A stretch of 64,000 nt of DNA from Desulfovibrio sp. DV (GCF_001936595.1 NZ_MLBG01000007.1:20629-84628); one strand, 5' to 3'; shown: positions 1-7,864, counted from the stretch's first letter. A program made the numbers and translations. The notes: generated by a model not told the origin, from the sequence alone.

Positions 1-488
1 GCCCCAAGCGGAATACGCTGGCCGCAAAGCCCCAGGGGATAGCCGCTGCCGTCAAAGCGCTCGTGGTGGGCCTGAACCATCTCAACGATGCCGGTCTGGG
101 CAAAACAGGTCAGCGGCAGGAGGATTTCCGCGCCGATGGCCGGATGGGCCTTCATTTTTTTCCATTCATCCGGGCTCAGGCTGCCGGGTTTGCCAAGCAC
201 GGCGTCGGGCACGCCGATCTTGCCGATGTCGTGGAGATGGCCGGCCACATGGATGCAGGCGACCACGTCCCGGGGCAGGCCCAGGACAGTGGCCAGGAAG
301 TTGGCCACTTCGGCCACCTCCTCGGAATGGGCCAGGGTATGCGGGTCCTTGGCGTCAATGGCTCTTCCGAGGGAGGCGGCCAACTCGTGGACCAGGGCCA
401 TGAGGGCGTCCGGGGCGTGGCCGGCGGTTGCGGTCAGGACCTCAAAGACCCCGGGCGAGGCGAGAAGCGGGCTTGTAGGCATGGTCAT
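1..488 (-). CDS. HD-GYP domain phosphohydrolase, 3' end outside window
   Basis: Reading the minus strand gives an open frame of about 162 residues that runs off the left edge, so the C-terminus is missing. It contains the metal-binding HD motif as H-D-I-G-K-I-G, then a second conserved block, AHHERFDGSGYP, with the GYP signature. HD-GYP proteins usually hydrolyse cyclic di-GMP; that activity is known of the family and not proven here. I see no receiver domain before the HD core in the visible part, only about 35 extra N-terminal residues. ATG codons at 488 and 482 are both possible starts and neither has a clear ribosome-binding site. The gene begins 22 bases after the HMA2-like gene on the same strand, so the two may be co-transcribed, but a functional link is uncertain. 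Confidence 0.85.
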   Translation of the reverse strand, partial: MTMPTSPLLASPGVFEVLTATAGHAPDALMALVHELAASLGRAIDAKDPHTLAHSEEVAEVANFLATVLGLPRDVVACIHVAGHLHDIGKIGVPDAVLGKPGSLSPDEWKKMKAHPAIGAEILLPLTCFAQTGIVEMVQAHHERFDGSGYPLGLCGQRIPLG

Positions 489-510
489 GCGTGCAACAAC
501 CGGTTGGGCA

Positions 511-951
511 TCAAGCCAAAAAGCGGCGGCGGTACATGTACAGATGCCAGGCGGCAAACCCGGCCAGGGCGAAACCGAAGGTCAGGTGGGCGGCCTTGGT
601 GTCGGCCAGGCCGGTGACCAGGGTGGCGGCCATGCAGCTGGCCAGTCCGACTTTCTGGGTGCGGCGTTTGAGCTGGGCCGTGGTCATCTTTTTCCTGGGC
701 GGGGCGGCCGGCGCACTGGCGGCCAGGGCCTCGGCATGGGTGGCGGCCAGGGCTTCGGCCATGGCCACCAGATCGTCGGTGGCCACGGACGCGTCATGGG
801 TCACGAGCACGCTGCCGGTCCGGGGATTGGCCTCGATGGCGGTGATGCCGGGCATCTCGGCCAACTGGGTGGCAACGATTCGAAGCAGGTCGGGGTCGGT
901 CAGGGCCGGATGCCGGAACCGGATACGGCCTTCAATGCAGCTGGCTATCAT
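511..951 (-). CDS. HMA2-like domain membrane protein
   Basis: A 146-residue protein. Residues 1-70 look like a heavy-metal-associated (HMA2-type) ferredoxin-like fold without the usual CxxC metal site: a GRIRFRHP start, a central helix, and a strand near SVLVTHD. This half resembles the N-terminus of the adjacent ATPase (GRMRLRF ... GLLVLYDG). A proline/alanine linker and a basic stretch (about 85-100) lead to two hydrophobic segments (about 101-140) and a basic tail. The start at 951 is chosen because GGAGG lies about 8 bases upstream; it overlaps the end of the ATPase gene by 20 bases, which suggests translational coupling. It probably acts with the ATPase, for example as a regulatory or docking subunit; that role is inference. 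Confidence 0.75.
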   Translation of the reverse strand: MIASCIEGRIRFRHPALTDPDLLRIVATQLAEMPGITAIEANPRTGSVLVTHDASVATDDLVAMAEALAATHAEALAASAPAAPPRKKMTTAQLKRRTQKVGLASCMAATLVTGLADTKAAHLTFGFALAGFAAWHLYMYRRRFLA

Positions 952-3163
952 GGGCGACGCCTCCGCGTGGCAATTGTTTGGGGAGATAGGGACGCAGGCT
1001 GGCCAGGGCAACGCCCACGGTGGCCAGGTTGTGGGCCAGGGCGGAAACGCCCGGGGTGACCCGGCCGAACAGTCCCAGACCCAGGATCACGGAGTTGATG
1101 ATGCAGATGGTGCGGAAGTTGGAGCGCAGCCGGCCCATGAGGCCGCTTGCGATGTCGCGCAGGGCGACCACGCTCTCCAGGCTTCCTTCGGCCAGCAGGA
1201 TGTCGGCGGCGGCCTGGGCAATGTCTGCGCCGTGGCGCGGGGCAATGCCGACGTTGGCCGCAGACAGGGCCGGCGAATCGTTGATGCCGTCGCCGACCAT
1301 GGCCACGACATGTCCGGCGTCGCGCAGTTCGCGCACGATGCGGGTTTTGTCTTCGGGCAGGACCTGGGCATGGTAGTCGGTGATGCCGAGTTCCCGGGCG
1401 GCAATGGCGGCCGGAGCGGCGGCGTCGCCGGTGAGCATGACCAGACGGGTCACGCCCCGGGCGGTCAGTTCGCGAAGGACGTGCTTGGCTTCGGGCACGA
1501 GCGGGTCCTCGATGGCCAGCACGCCGGCCACGGCGTCGCCGATGGCCAGATACAGGGTGGACAGGCCGCCCAGCCCCCGGGCTTCGATGGCGGCGTCGGC
1601 CTCGGCGATGTCGAGGCCCTCGTCCTCGCCGATGAAGTGGCGGCTGCCCAGGCGGACCCGGTCGGTCCCGACCATGGAGGACAGGCCGTGGGCCAGGATG
1701 TAGTCCACGTCGGCGTGGAATTCCTGGTGTTCGACCCCTTCCGTTTCGGCCTGACGCACCACGGCCCGGGCCACGGGATGGGGGAAGTGTTCTTCCAGGC
1801 AGGCGGCCAGTTTGAGGACATCGTAGCGGGTGTAGCCGTTTAAGGGTTCAACGGCCGCCACCTTGGGCCGGGCCTGGGTGAGCGTGCCGGTCTTGTCGAA
1901 CACAAAGGCGTCGGCCGAGGACACGCCTTCCAGGAACTTGCCGCCCTTGACCAGGACGCCGCCTGTGGCAGCCTCCCGCATGGCGGCCAAAACGGCCAGG
2001 GGAGCGGAGAGCTTGATGGCGCAGGAGAAGTCGACGAGCAGTACGGCCGAGGCCAGGCGCGGGTTGCGGGTGACGAGAAAGACCCCGAGCGCGCCAAGCA
2101 GGGTCCAGGGCACCACGGCGTCGGCGAAGCGTTCGGCCAGATCCTGGGCCTTGGCCTTGTAGTTTTCCGATTCCTCAATGACCGCCACCATTTTCTGGAT
2201 GCGCGTCTCGCCGCCGGATTTTTCCACCCGGACAACGATCTCGCCTTCCTCGACCACGGTGCCGGCAAAGACCGTGTGGCCCACCCGTTTGTGGGCGGGC
2301 AGGGGTTCGCCGGTCATGGAGGCTTGGTTGACGAGTCCCTCGCCCTCGGCCACCACGCCGTCGACGGGAATGGCGTTGCCCATGGTGACGATGGCCAGAT
2401 CGCCGGGCACGACCTCGGAGGCCGGGATGTGCACCGGACCGCCCTCGCGGCGGACCCAGACGGTGTCGAAGGTGGCGGCCAGGGTTTCGGCCAGACTGTC
2501 GCGGGAGCGCTTGCGGGTGTAGCTTTCCAGCACTTCGCCAAGGCCGAGCAGGATGGCGATGCCGGTGGCGGCCCGGTAGTCCCGGCGGGCGATGGACACG
2601 CCGATGGCCAGGGCGTCGAGGACCTCGACGTTGATTTTGCCGCGCAACAGGGCGGCCGCCCCGCGCTTGATAAACGGCAGCACCCTTTTAAGCAGAAACA
2701 GCGGGCGAAACGCCGGCGGCAGGATCGAACGCAACAGGAACATGCCGGTTTCGCGCGCCATGGACTGCATCGGGGTGGTGACCGGGGCTTCGGCCGGGGC
2801 CCCAAGCCTGTCTCCGGCTGCCCGGGCATGGCGCTTAGCCGTGGCCAGGGCGGTTTGGGCCGTTTTTTTGGCGCTTGTAGCGGCCCGGGCCACCAGAGCT
2901 GGTTTGCGGGAACGGGGAACGGCCCGGGCGGCCTTGGCTGAATTGCCGTTTCGGGCCATGGCCTGGAGGGCCAGTCGCGCCGGCGCTCCGTCGTACAGGA
3001 CCAGAAGGCCGCTGGTACGGGCCGAGGCAATCACCTCGGCCACGCCGGAAAGGGCCGCGGCGGCCGCGGCCACGGCCGGGGCCTCGGCCGAAAAGGCTTC
3101 GGCCGAGGCGAACCGCAGGCGCATACGGCCCGGGATGTCGTGAACAATGGCGCAGTGCGTCAT
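932..3163 (-). CDS. P1B-type heavy-metal-translocating ATPase
   Basis: A 743-residue P-type ATPase of the inner membrane. Visible landmarks in order: an HMA2-like N-terminal domain without CxxC (about 1-70), an actuator loop with TGEP in place of TGES, membrane helices, the phosphorylated D423 in DKTGTLT, an FPHP motif that takes the place of the P1B SEHP, and the hinge GDGINDSPA. The motif in the membrane helix just before the phosphorylation domain reads F379-S380-C381 followed by AIKLSAP, instead of the usual CPC/SPC/TPC; the proline normally present there is absent. ATG at 3163 has GGAG upstream. It lies 28 bases after the small glycine-zipper gene and overlaps the HMA2-like gene. Exporting P1B ATPases move Zn, Cu, Mn, Co or related ions; the ion here cannot be told from sequence. 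Confidence 0.9.
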   Translation of the reverse strand: MTHCAIVHDIPGRMRLRFASAEAFSAEAPAVAAAAAALSGVAEVIASARTSGLLVLYDGAPARLALQAMARNGNSAKAARAVPRSRKPALVARAATSAKKTAQTALATAKRHARAAGDRLGAPAEAPVTTPMQSMARETGMFLLRSILPPAFRPLFLLKRVLPFIKRGAAALLRGKINVEVLDALAIGVSIARRDYRAATGIAILLGLGEVLESYTRKRSRDSLAETLAATFDTVWVRREGGPVHIPASEVVPGDLAIVTMGNAIPVDGVVAEGEGLVNQASMTGEPLPAHKRVGHTVFAGTVVEEGEIVVRVEKSGGETRIQKMVAVIEESENYKAKAQDLAERFADAVVPWTLLGALGVFLVTRNPRLASAVLLVDFSCAIKLSAPLAVLAAMREAATGGVLVKGGKFLEGVSSADAFVFDKTGTLTQARPKVAAVEPLNGYTRYDVLKLAACLEEHFPHPVARAVVRQAETEGVEHQEFHADVDYILAHGLSSMVGTDRVRLGSRHFIGEDEGLDIAEADAAIEARGLGGLSTLYLAIGDAVAGVLAIEDPLVPEAKHVLRELTARGVTRLVMLTGDAAAPAAIAARELGITDYHAQVLPEDKTRIVRELRDAGHVVAMVGDGINDSPALSAANVGIAPRHGADIAQAAADILLAEGSLESVVALRDIASGLMGRLRSNFRTICIINSVILGLGLFGRVTPGVSALAHNLATVGVALASLRPYLPKQLPRGGVAHDSQLH

Positions 3164-3191
3164 GCGTAAAAACTCCAGCTGAAGGCCCGGG

Positions 3192-3452
3192 TTAGGCCGA
3201 CTCGCCTTCAGTGACGGGCTTGCCCTCGCGGGTTTCCTTGGCGTGCTTGGCTTCGGCCATCAGGTCTTCAATGTTTTCTTTGGCCCGCTCCAGGACGGAA
3301 GCGGTTTTTTCCTTGAGATCCATGCCGTGGGACAACAGATCGGTCATGGCCGGGCGAATCGAGAATTTGCCCTTGCCCAGGGCCACCGCGCCCAGAGCGC
3401 CGATGGCCACGCCGGCCGCCAGAAACAGTCCGTTCTTCAGATACTCATTCAT
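3192..3452 (-). CDS. Small PacL/DUF6110-like membrane protein, partner of P-ATPase
   Basis: An 86-residue protein with one N-terminal membrane segment (about 7-27) rich in regularly spaced glycines (GVAIGALGAVALGKG), followed by a charged helical tail containing ENIEDLMAEAKHA. The layout, a glycine-zipper helix plus an acidic (D/E)-L-M-A-E-A motif, resembles the mycobacterial PacL (DUF1490) proteins that assist CtpC-type P-ATPases, and small DUF6110-type proteins. That resemblance is from memory and was not searched. The ATG at 3452 is preferred over the in-frame GTG at 3467 because AAGGAG sits 6 bases before it. It is the first gene of the operon, immediately upstream of the ATPase. Metal-chaperone or stabiliser function is inferred from this arrangement. 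Confidence 0.75.
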   Translation of the reverse strand: MNEYLKNGLFLAAGVAIGALGAVALGKGKFSIRPAMTDLLSHGMDLKEKTASVLERAKENIEDLMAEAKHAKETREGKPVTEGESA

Positions 3453-3483
3453 GTCACGCTCCTTCACTACCAGTGCAATTTGC

Positions 3484-3499
3484 GAACAGTTTTCTGTTC
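3484..3499. promoter_or_regulatory. Perfect palindrome, candidate operator
   Basis: GAACAGTTTTCTGTTC: perfect 6-base arms with a 4-base spacer, 32 bases upstream of the PacL-like start. The TGAACA/TGTTCA flavour is like ArsR/SmtB-family metal-sensor operators. No regulator gene for it is in the window. Confidence 0.45.
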
Positions 3500-3507
3500 A
3501 TGTCAGG

Positions 3508-3531
3508 GAATGTGACAATTCAGTAACATTC
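3508..3531. promoter_or_regulatory. Imperfect inverted repeat, candidate operator
   Basis: Two 9-base arms (GAATGTGAC and GTAACATTC) pair at 8 of 9 positions around a 6-base spacer. The element lies between the possible promoter and the first gene of the metal-ATPase operon, next to the perfect palindrome at 3484-3499. Confidence 0.4.
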
Positions 3532-3546
3532 GCAAGACGAAAACTG

Positions 3547-3575
3547 TTGGTACTGAATTTGATAGTCGTTGTCAA
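3547..3575 (-). promoter_or_regulatory. Possible sigma-70 promoter of the metal-ATPase operon
   Basis: On the minus strand a perfect -35 box TTGACA (3575-3570) is followed after 17 bases by TACCAA (3552-3547), a weak -10. Both inverted repeats would lie just downstream of the start point, where a repressor could block transcription. The weak -10 keeps confidence low. Confidence 0.35.
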
Positions 3576-3621
3576 CAAAGAAGTACTGCGTTTCCGTTGG
3601 GTCAGCACCCGCGTGGGGGCG

Positions 3622-3657
3622 AAAAAAATGCCGGCGAAGCTGACTTCGCCGGCATTT
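3622..3657 (-). terminator. Rho-independent terminator of cydAB
   Basis: A perfect 14-base stem (3626-3639 with 3644-3657) with loop CTGA, followed on the minus strand by a run of T residues (A run at 3622-3628 on the plus strand). It starts 19 bases after the cydB stop codon. Confidence 0.85.
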
Positions 3658-3676
3658 GATAATGAAAATGAAGATC

Positions 3677-4705
3677 TTAGTAAGCCTCGTCGTACTCCAG
3701 GTCCGCCTTCGTCACCGGGTGGCGGAAGGTGCGGATGGTCCAGATCTGGTAGGCGATGACCACGGGCACGAACACCAGGGCCACGCCCAGCATGATGGCC
3801 AGGGTCAGGGGCGTGGACGAGGAGTTTTCGATGGTCAGGGAGAAGGCCGGGTTGAGGCTTGAGGGGAGCAGGGCCGGGAAGATGCCGACCACGCCAAACA
3901 GGGCCGTGGTGCCGATCAGCACGGCTGACGCGCCCCAGGAGGCCAGGATGCGGCCGTCCCGACGGTACTTGCAGGTGAGCAGCAGGCCGGCCACGGCGAT
4001 CAACAGGATGACAAACAGGATGGGGTTGACCAGATAGTTGGTGAACAGTTTGGTCATGGCAAAGCTCATAACGAGAAACAGCACAACGACGCCGGCCAGG
4101 ATGGGCCAGAGCTTGCCGGCCAGGGCCACGGCCCGGTCGTGGACATCGCCCACGGACTTGTACGCCAGCCAAAGCGCCCCATGGTGGGCGAAAAGCAGCA
4201 CGAAGAGGACGCCGCCGGCCAGGCCGTAGGGGTTGAGCAGGGTGAGCAGGTTGCCGTGCAGGATGCCTTCCCCGTCGATGGGGATGCCCTTGAAGATGTT
4301 GGCAAAGGCCACGCCAAGGAGGAGCGCCGGCAGGAAGCTGCCCAGGAAGTTGCAGGTGTCCCAGATCTTGCGCCAGCCCGGGCTGTCGATCTTGGAGCGG
4401 AATTCAAAGGACACGCCGCGCAGGATCAGGGCGAAAAGGAGCAGCATAAGCGGCGTATAGAGGGCCGAGAACATGACGGCGTAGGTTCTGGGGAAGGCGG
4501 CGAAGGTCACGCCGCCGGCCGTTATGAGCCACACCTCGTTGCCGTCCCAAAACGGCCCCATGGCGTTGTACAGGATGCGTTTTTCTTCATCGTTTTTGGC
4601 GAAAAAGGGCATGATGCTGCCGATGCCGAAATCAAATCCGTCCAGGATGAAATAGACGGCCCAAAGTACGCCCCACAGGATAAACCAGATGGTTCCGAGA
4701 TCCAT
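3677..4705 (-). CDS. cydB: Cytochrome bd ubiquinol oxidase subunit II
   Basis: A 342-residue multi-spanning inner-membrane protein with typical CydB features: an N-terminal FILDGFDFGIG segment, the GPFWDGNEVWL block, and the long series of hydrophobic helices ending near ADLEYDEAY. With CydA it forms the bd-type oxidase that reduces oxygen to water with electrons from quinol. In an anaerobe this usually means oxygen detoxification or microaerobic respiration. The ATG at 4705 is chosen because AAGGAG lies 8 bases before it; the ATG two codons upstream (4711) is too close to that site. The gene follows cydA by 80 bases on the same strand and is closed by a strong hairpin terminator. Its value depends on whether the frameshift in cydA is real. 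Confidence 0.95.
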   Translation of the reverse strand: MDLGTIWFILWGVLWAVYFILDGFDFGIGSIMPFFAKNDEEKRILYNAMGPFWDGNEVWLITAGGVTFAAFPRTYAVMFSALYTPLMLLLFALILRGVSFEFRSKIDSPGWRKIWDTCNFLGSFLPALLLGVAFANIFKGIPIDGEGILHGNLLTLLNPYGLAGGVLFVLLFAHHGALWLAYKSVGDVHDRAVALAGKLWPILAGVVVLFLVMSFAMTKLFTNYLVNPILFVILLIAVAGLLLTCKYRRDGRILASWGASAVLIGTTALFGVVGIFPALLPSSLNPAFSLTIENSSSTPLTLAIMLGVALVFVPVVIAYQIWTIRTFRHPVTKADLEYDEAY

Positions 4706-4785
4706 GGCCATTCTCCTTCGATTAACAACCGGCCGGGCCGGGTTGAGTCATGCGCATTGCCACACCGTCACAGGGCTGCCCGGGG

Positions 4786-6088
4786 CTAGTGCGGCTGGGA
4801 GCGGGCGTATTTGGCCAAAAGGAAGATGTCCAGGGCGGCGAGCAGGATGTAGACCACGAAAAAGGCCGCCAGACTGATGGCCACCTGGGAGGTTTCGATG
4901 GGCGAGACCGCGTCCTTGGTGCGCATGATGCCGTAGACGATCCAGGGCTGGCGGCCGACTTCGGCCACGGCCCAACCGGCCTGCAGGGCGAGGTAGGGCA
5001 GGGGAATGGCCCAGATGAAGAGCTTCAAAAGCCGGGGCGAGCTTTCAGCCGGCTGGTGGCGGGCGATAAAGGCCAGGATGCCCAGGACCAGCATGGCCGT
5101 GCCCAGTCCCACCATGATGCGGAAGGCGGAGAAGGTCAGGGTGACGGGCGGGCGGTCTTCCTTGGGGAAGTCCTTGAGTCCTTTGACCACGGCCGACGGG
5201 TCGTTGAAGGCCATGAGGCTCAGGACGCTCGGGATGCGGCCGATCTCGATGCTGTTCTTTTCATTCTCCGGATCAGGCAGGGAAAAAAGATACATGGGGG
5301 CGTTTTTCTGGGTGTCCCAGTGGGATTCCATGGCCGCCAGCTTGGCCGGCTGGACCTCGGCCACGATGTTGCCCTGGCGGTGTCCCACGGCCGCCACGAC
5401 CAGGGAGAAGACCAGGGCGAAGCCGGCGCCGATGCGGAAGGACTTGGTGAAAAAGTCGATGTTTTGCTTGCGAAGCAGATGCCAGGCTGACACGCCGACC
5501 ACGAAAAAGCCGCCCAGGGCCCAGCCGCCGGTGACGGTGTGCAGGAAGGCGTTCCAGCCATAGGGGTTGGTGACGACGTCAACGAAGCTGGCCAGTTCGG
5601 CCCGGCCGTTTTGGATCACATACCCGACCGGATGCTGCATGAAGCCGTTGGCCAGGATGATCCACAGGGCGGAAAAGTTGGCGGCAAAGGCCACCAGCCA
5701 GATGGAGAGCAGGTGGACTTTGGGCGAAAGCTTGTTCCAGCCAAAGACCCAGACGGCCAGGAAGGTGGATTCCAGGGAAAAAAGCGGCCGTGGCCTCGAT
5801 GGCGAGCAGCGAGCCGAAAATGTCGCCGACAAAGGTCGAATAGCGCGACCAGTTGGTGCCGAACTGAAATTCCAGGGTGATGCCGGTGACCACACCCAGG
5901 GCGAAATTGATGAGAAACAGCTTGCCCCAGAATTTGGCCATCCGTTTGTACGTCTCGTCCCCGGTGCGCACGTACTTGGTCTCCATGATCGCAATGAGCA
6001 CGGATAGCCCCAGGGTAAGCGGGACAAAGATGAAGTGGATGAAAGTCGCAAAGGCGAACTGCAGTCGCGAAAGCATGAGCGTGTCCAT
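4786..6088 (-). pseudogene. cydA: Cytochrome bd oxidase subunit I with a one-base frameshift
   Basis: The two halves of CydA lie in different frames. From ATG 6088 (AAGGAGA upstream) the protein reads [16 protein letters not shown], with the heme-ligand His near residue 18 (FIHF), up to a TAAFF segment; the rest ([19 protein letters not shown] onward) continues in another frame to the stop at 4786. The shift falls in the homopolymer run at 5775-5783 (minus strand TTTTTTCCC): one C fewer restores the family-typical AFFLESTF. The downstream part keeps the second heme His (FMQHPVGY), GRQPW and IMVGLG. Restored length is about 433 residues, the short Q-loop type. It may be a true null mutation, a phase-variable tract, or a sequencing error; the intact flanks and an intact cydB favour a recent event or an error. 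Confidence 0.85.
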
Positions 6089-6226
6089 GATCTGTCTCCT
6101 TTTCCTCCGTGTTGACCGTAAACCCGTATCGCACTTTCCCCGTCACGGGGCCTCGCGGCATCCTTGCGGTCTGCCCCCACTCTAGCACCGGGCCAGGGAA
6201 AATGCACCAACCCCCATCACAAAACC

Positions 6227-6682
6227 TCAACTATGTCGCGCAGCGTCCGGCTTGGGTGAACGCCCCTGGCAGGTCCGTTTCTCCATGGCCGCCAGTTCGG
6301 CCAGGGTCGTGCCGCCGAGGGTGCTTCGCAGCTGCCGCCGCGCCTGTTCCCAGACATGATGCACCGAACAGATGGCCTGCCGGTCGCAGCTCTCGGGACG
6401 ATGGATGCAGTCGTTTAAAAAAATCTCGCCATCAATGGCCTCGATGACGGTCAAAAGCGTGACGTCCTCGGGACGCCGGGCCAGCTCGTAGCCGCCCTGG
6501 GAGCCCTGGCGGATGCTGATGATTCCGGCCCGGGCCAGTTGCTGGGCCACCTTGCCGAGGAACTGGGCCGGCACGTCCATGGCCTCGGCGATCTCCTTGC
6601 GCCCGATAAGCGCCCTGTCGCTGTGCATGGCCAGATACAGGACACAGCGGATGGCATATTCGCCGGCTCTGGTTAAACGCAT
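6227..6682 (-). CDS. Rrf2-family transcriptional regulator
   Basis: A 151-residue Rrf2/IscR-family regulator. The N-terminal winged helix-turn-helix is typical (MRLTRAGEYAIRCVLYLA, then IAEAMDVPAQFLGKVAQQLARAG and the wing SQGGYELAR). Three cysteines in the arrangement C-x6-C-x5-C (about residues 88-101) match the iron-sulfur ligands of IscR/NsrR-type members, so it may sense NO, oxygen or iron-sulfur status. ATG 6682 is chosen over the TTG four codons earlier because GAGGGG sits just before it. It is directly upstream of cydAB on the same strand with 138 bases between, so bd oxidase genes are its likely target, together with its own promoter. That target is inference from position. Confidence 0.92.
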   Translation of the reverse strand: MRLTRAGEYAIRCVLYLAMHSDRALIGRKEIAEAMDVPAQFLGKVAQQLARAGIISIRQGSQGGYELARRPEDVTLLTVIEAIDGEIFLNDCIHRPESCDRQAICSVHHVWEQARRQLRSTLGGTTLAELAAMEKRTCQGRSPKPDAARHS

Positions 6683-6719
6683 GTCGCCCCTCAAATTTGG
6701 AGTAATCGGACACGATTGA

Positions 6720-6731
6720 TCCTATATAGGA
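6720..6731. promoter_or_regulatory. Perfect palindrome on the rrf2 -10 box
   Basis: TCCTATATAGGA, a perfect 12-base palindrome that overlaps the predicted -10 element. A dimeric regulator bound here would block polymerase, so this is a candidate Rrf2 autoregulation site. Confidence 0.5.
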
Positions 6732-6749
6732 CCGGGCCGGGCCTGTCAA
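6721..6749 (-). promoter_or_regulatory. Sigma-70 promoter of rrf2
   Basis: On the minus strand TTGACA (6749-6744), 17 bases, then TATAGG (6726-6721), in a locally AT-rich patch 39 bases before the rrf2 start codon. Confidence 0.6.
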
Positions 6750-6776
6750 CGGATACCCGCAGCCGCCGGCTCCATT

Positions 6777-7655
6777 TTATGGATTTTCGATAGCGCCGCC
6801 GAGGCCCGGGGCGAAGCGGTCGATGAGGGCCCGGGCGATGCTGGCCCGGGGCGGCAGGACCGGCGGCAGGCGTTCGGCGGAAAACCAGGCCGCGGCTTCC
6901 AGTTCGGCCGTGTCCAGCACCAGTTCGCCGCCGGCGCAGGTTGCGGCAAACCCGGCCATGAGCTGGCTTGGGAAGGGCCAGCTCTGGCTGGCCAGATAGC
7001 GCACGTCGGTGACGGCGAGGCCTGTTTCCTCCATGACTTCGCGGACCACGCACTCTTCCAGGGTCTCGCAGAATTCCACATAGCCGGCCACCAGCCCATA
7101 CTGGCCGGCCGGCCAGTCGGCCTTGCGCACCAGCAGAAATTCCTCGCCCCGGGTGATGAGCACGATCACGGCCGGGTGGATGCGCGGGTAATACTCCCGG
7201 GTGCAGGACGGACAGCGCGCCCCGAAGCTGCCGGCGATTTCTCCGGGCGAGCCGCCGCAGGCCGGGCAGATGCGGCTGCGGTCCCGCCAGTGGAGCACCT
7301 GCCTGGCCAGTCCGGCCAGGGTGATGAGGCGGTCGTCCAGGGCCTGGTTGCGGTAGGAGGCGCTCACAGCCATCAGTCCGGCCGGCAGGCCGGCCTCGGG
7401 TTCCAGCCGGGCCGCCCGAAGCGGCCGGCCCTGCCAGAAGCCGACCAGCACCGGCGGCACGGCAAAAGGTCCGGCTACGGGCAGGACGCCGTCGGGCAGG
7501 CCGAGTCCGTCACGGCATAGGACGAGCCCGTTTTCCCGCAGGATGATCCAGCAGCCCGGCGTGCCCGGACTGTCCCGGTCCGGGGTGGCCGGGGCGAAAT
7601 CGTGGCCCAGGGCGGCGAGCGAAAACGGCAGATGGGTCGGGTCGGGCTGGCGCAT
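6777..7655 (-). CDS. nudC: NADH pyrophosphatase, NUDIX family
   Basis: A 292-residue NudC-type enzyme that would hydrolyse NADH to NMNH and AMP; in other bacteria NudC also removes NAD caps from RNA. It shows a zinc ribbon (CPACGG ... CPSC), a complete NUDIX box (GYVEFCE, seven residues, REVMEETGL), and the NADH-pyrophosphatase signature SQSWPFP just after it. The start at 7655 is the first good in-frame ATG before the conserved region; the ribosome site is weak, and an upstream ATG at 7721 has none either. It is transcribed away from the glycerate kinase gene, and ends 94 bases before rrf2. Confidence 0.93.
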   Translation of the reverse strand: MRQPDPTHLPFSLAALGHDFAPATPDRDSPGTPGCWIILRENGLVLCRDGLGLPDGVLPVAGPFAVPPVLVGFWQGRPLRAARLEPEAGLPAGLMAVSASYRNQALDDRLITLAGLARQVLHWRDRSRICPACGGSPGEIAGSFGARCPSCTREYYPRIHPAVIVLITRGEEFLLVRKADWPAGQYGLVAGYVEFCETLEECVVREVMEETGLAVTDVRYLASQSWPFPSQLMAGFAATCAGGELVLDTAELEAAAWFSAERLPPVLPPRASIARALIDRFAPGLGGAIENP

Positions 7656-7864
7656 GGCGTTAAAACTGCTCTCGTTTGCCGGCTGGCGGCGTTGGCGAAG
7701 GGGAGGCCGTGTGCCGCCCATGCTACGCCGGCCGGCGGCGTTTGGCTATCCCGGGGTCCGGTGAAGCGGGCCAAAAGGCCAGACCGCCTTGACGCGCCGT
7801 GCCCTGGCTGGCACTCCCTGGCAACAGCCAACCGGGGCCAGATGCCCCGCCACGGAGGACGACC

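Noticed and set aside
63..1843. Long plus-strand open frames at the left end
   Set aside because: They are antisense to the HD-GYP, HMA2 and P-ATPase genes, have low-complexity Gly/Ala/Arg-rich products, and reflect high GC content.
5579..6088. A separate 169-residue protein at the start of cydA
   Set aside because: After about residue 104 it leaves the CydA sequence and becomes nonsense; it is the first half of the frameshifted cydA, not a gene of its own.
7799..7814. GTGCC-CTGGCT-GGCAC inverted repeat and a TGGCAC-like box before glycerate kinase, considered as a sigma-54 promoter
   Set aside because: The GG and GC elements are 11 rather than 12 bases apart, and the arms are only 5 bases, so chance is likely in this GC content.
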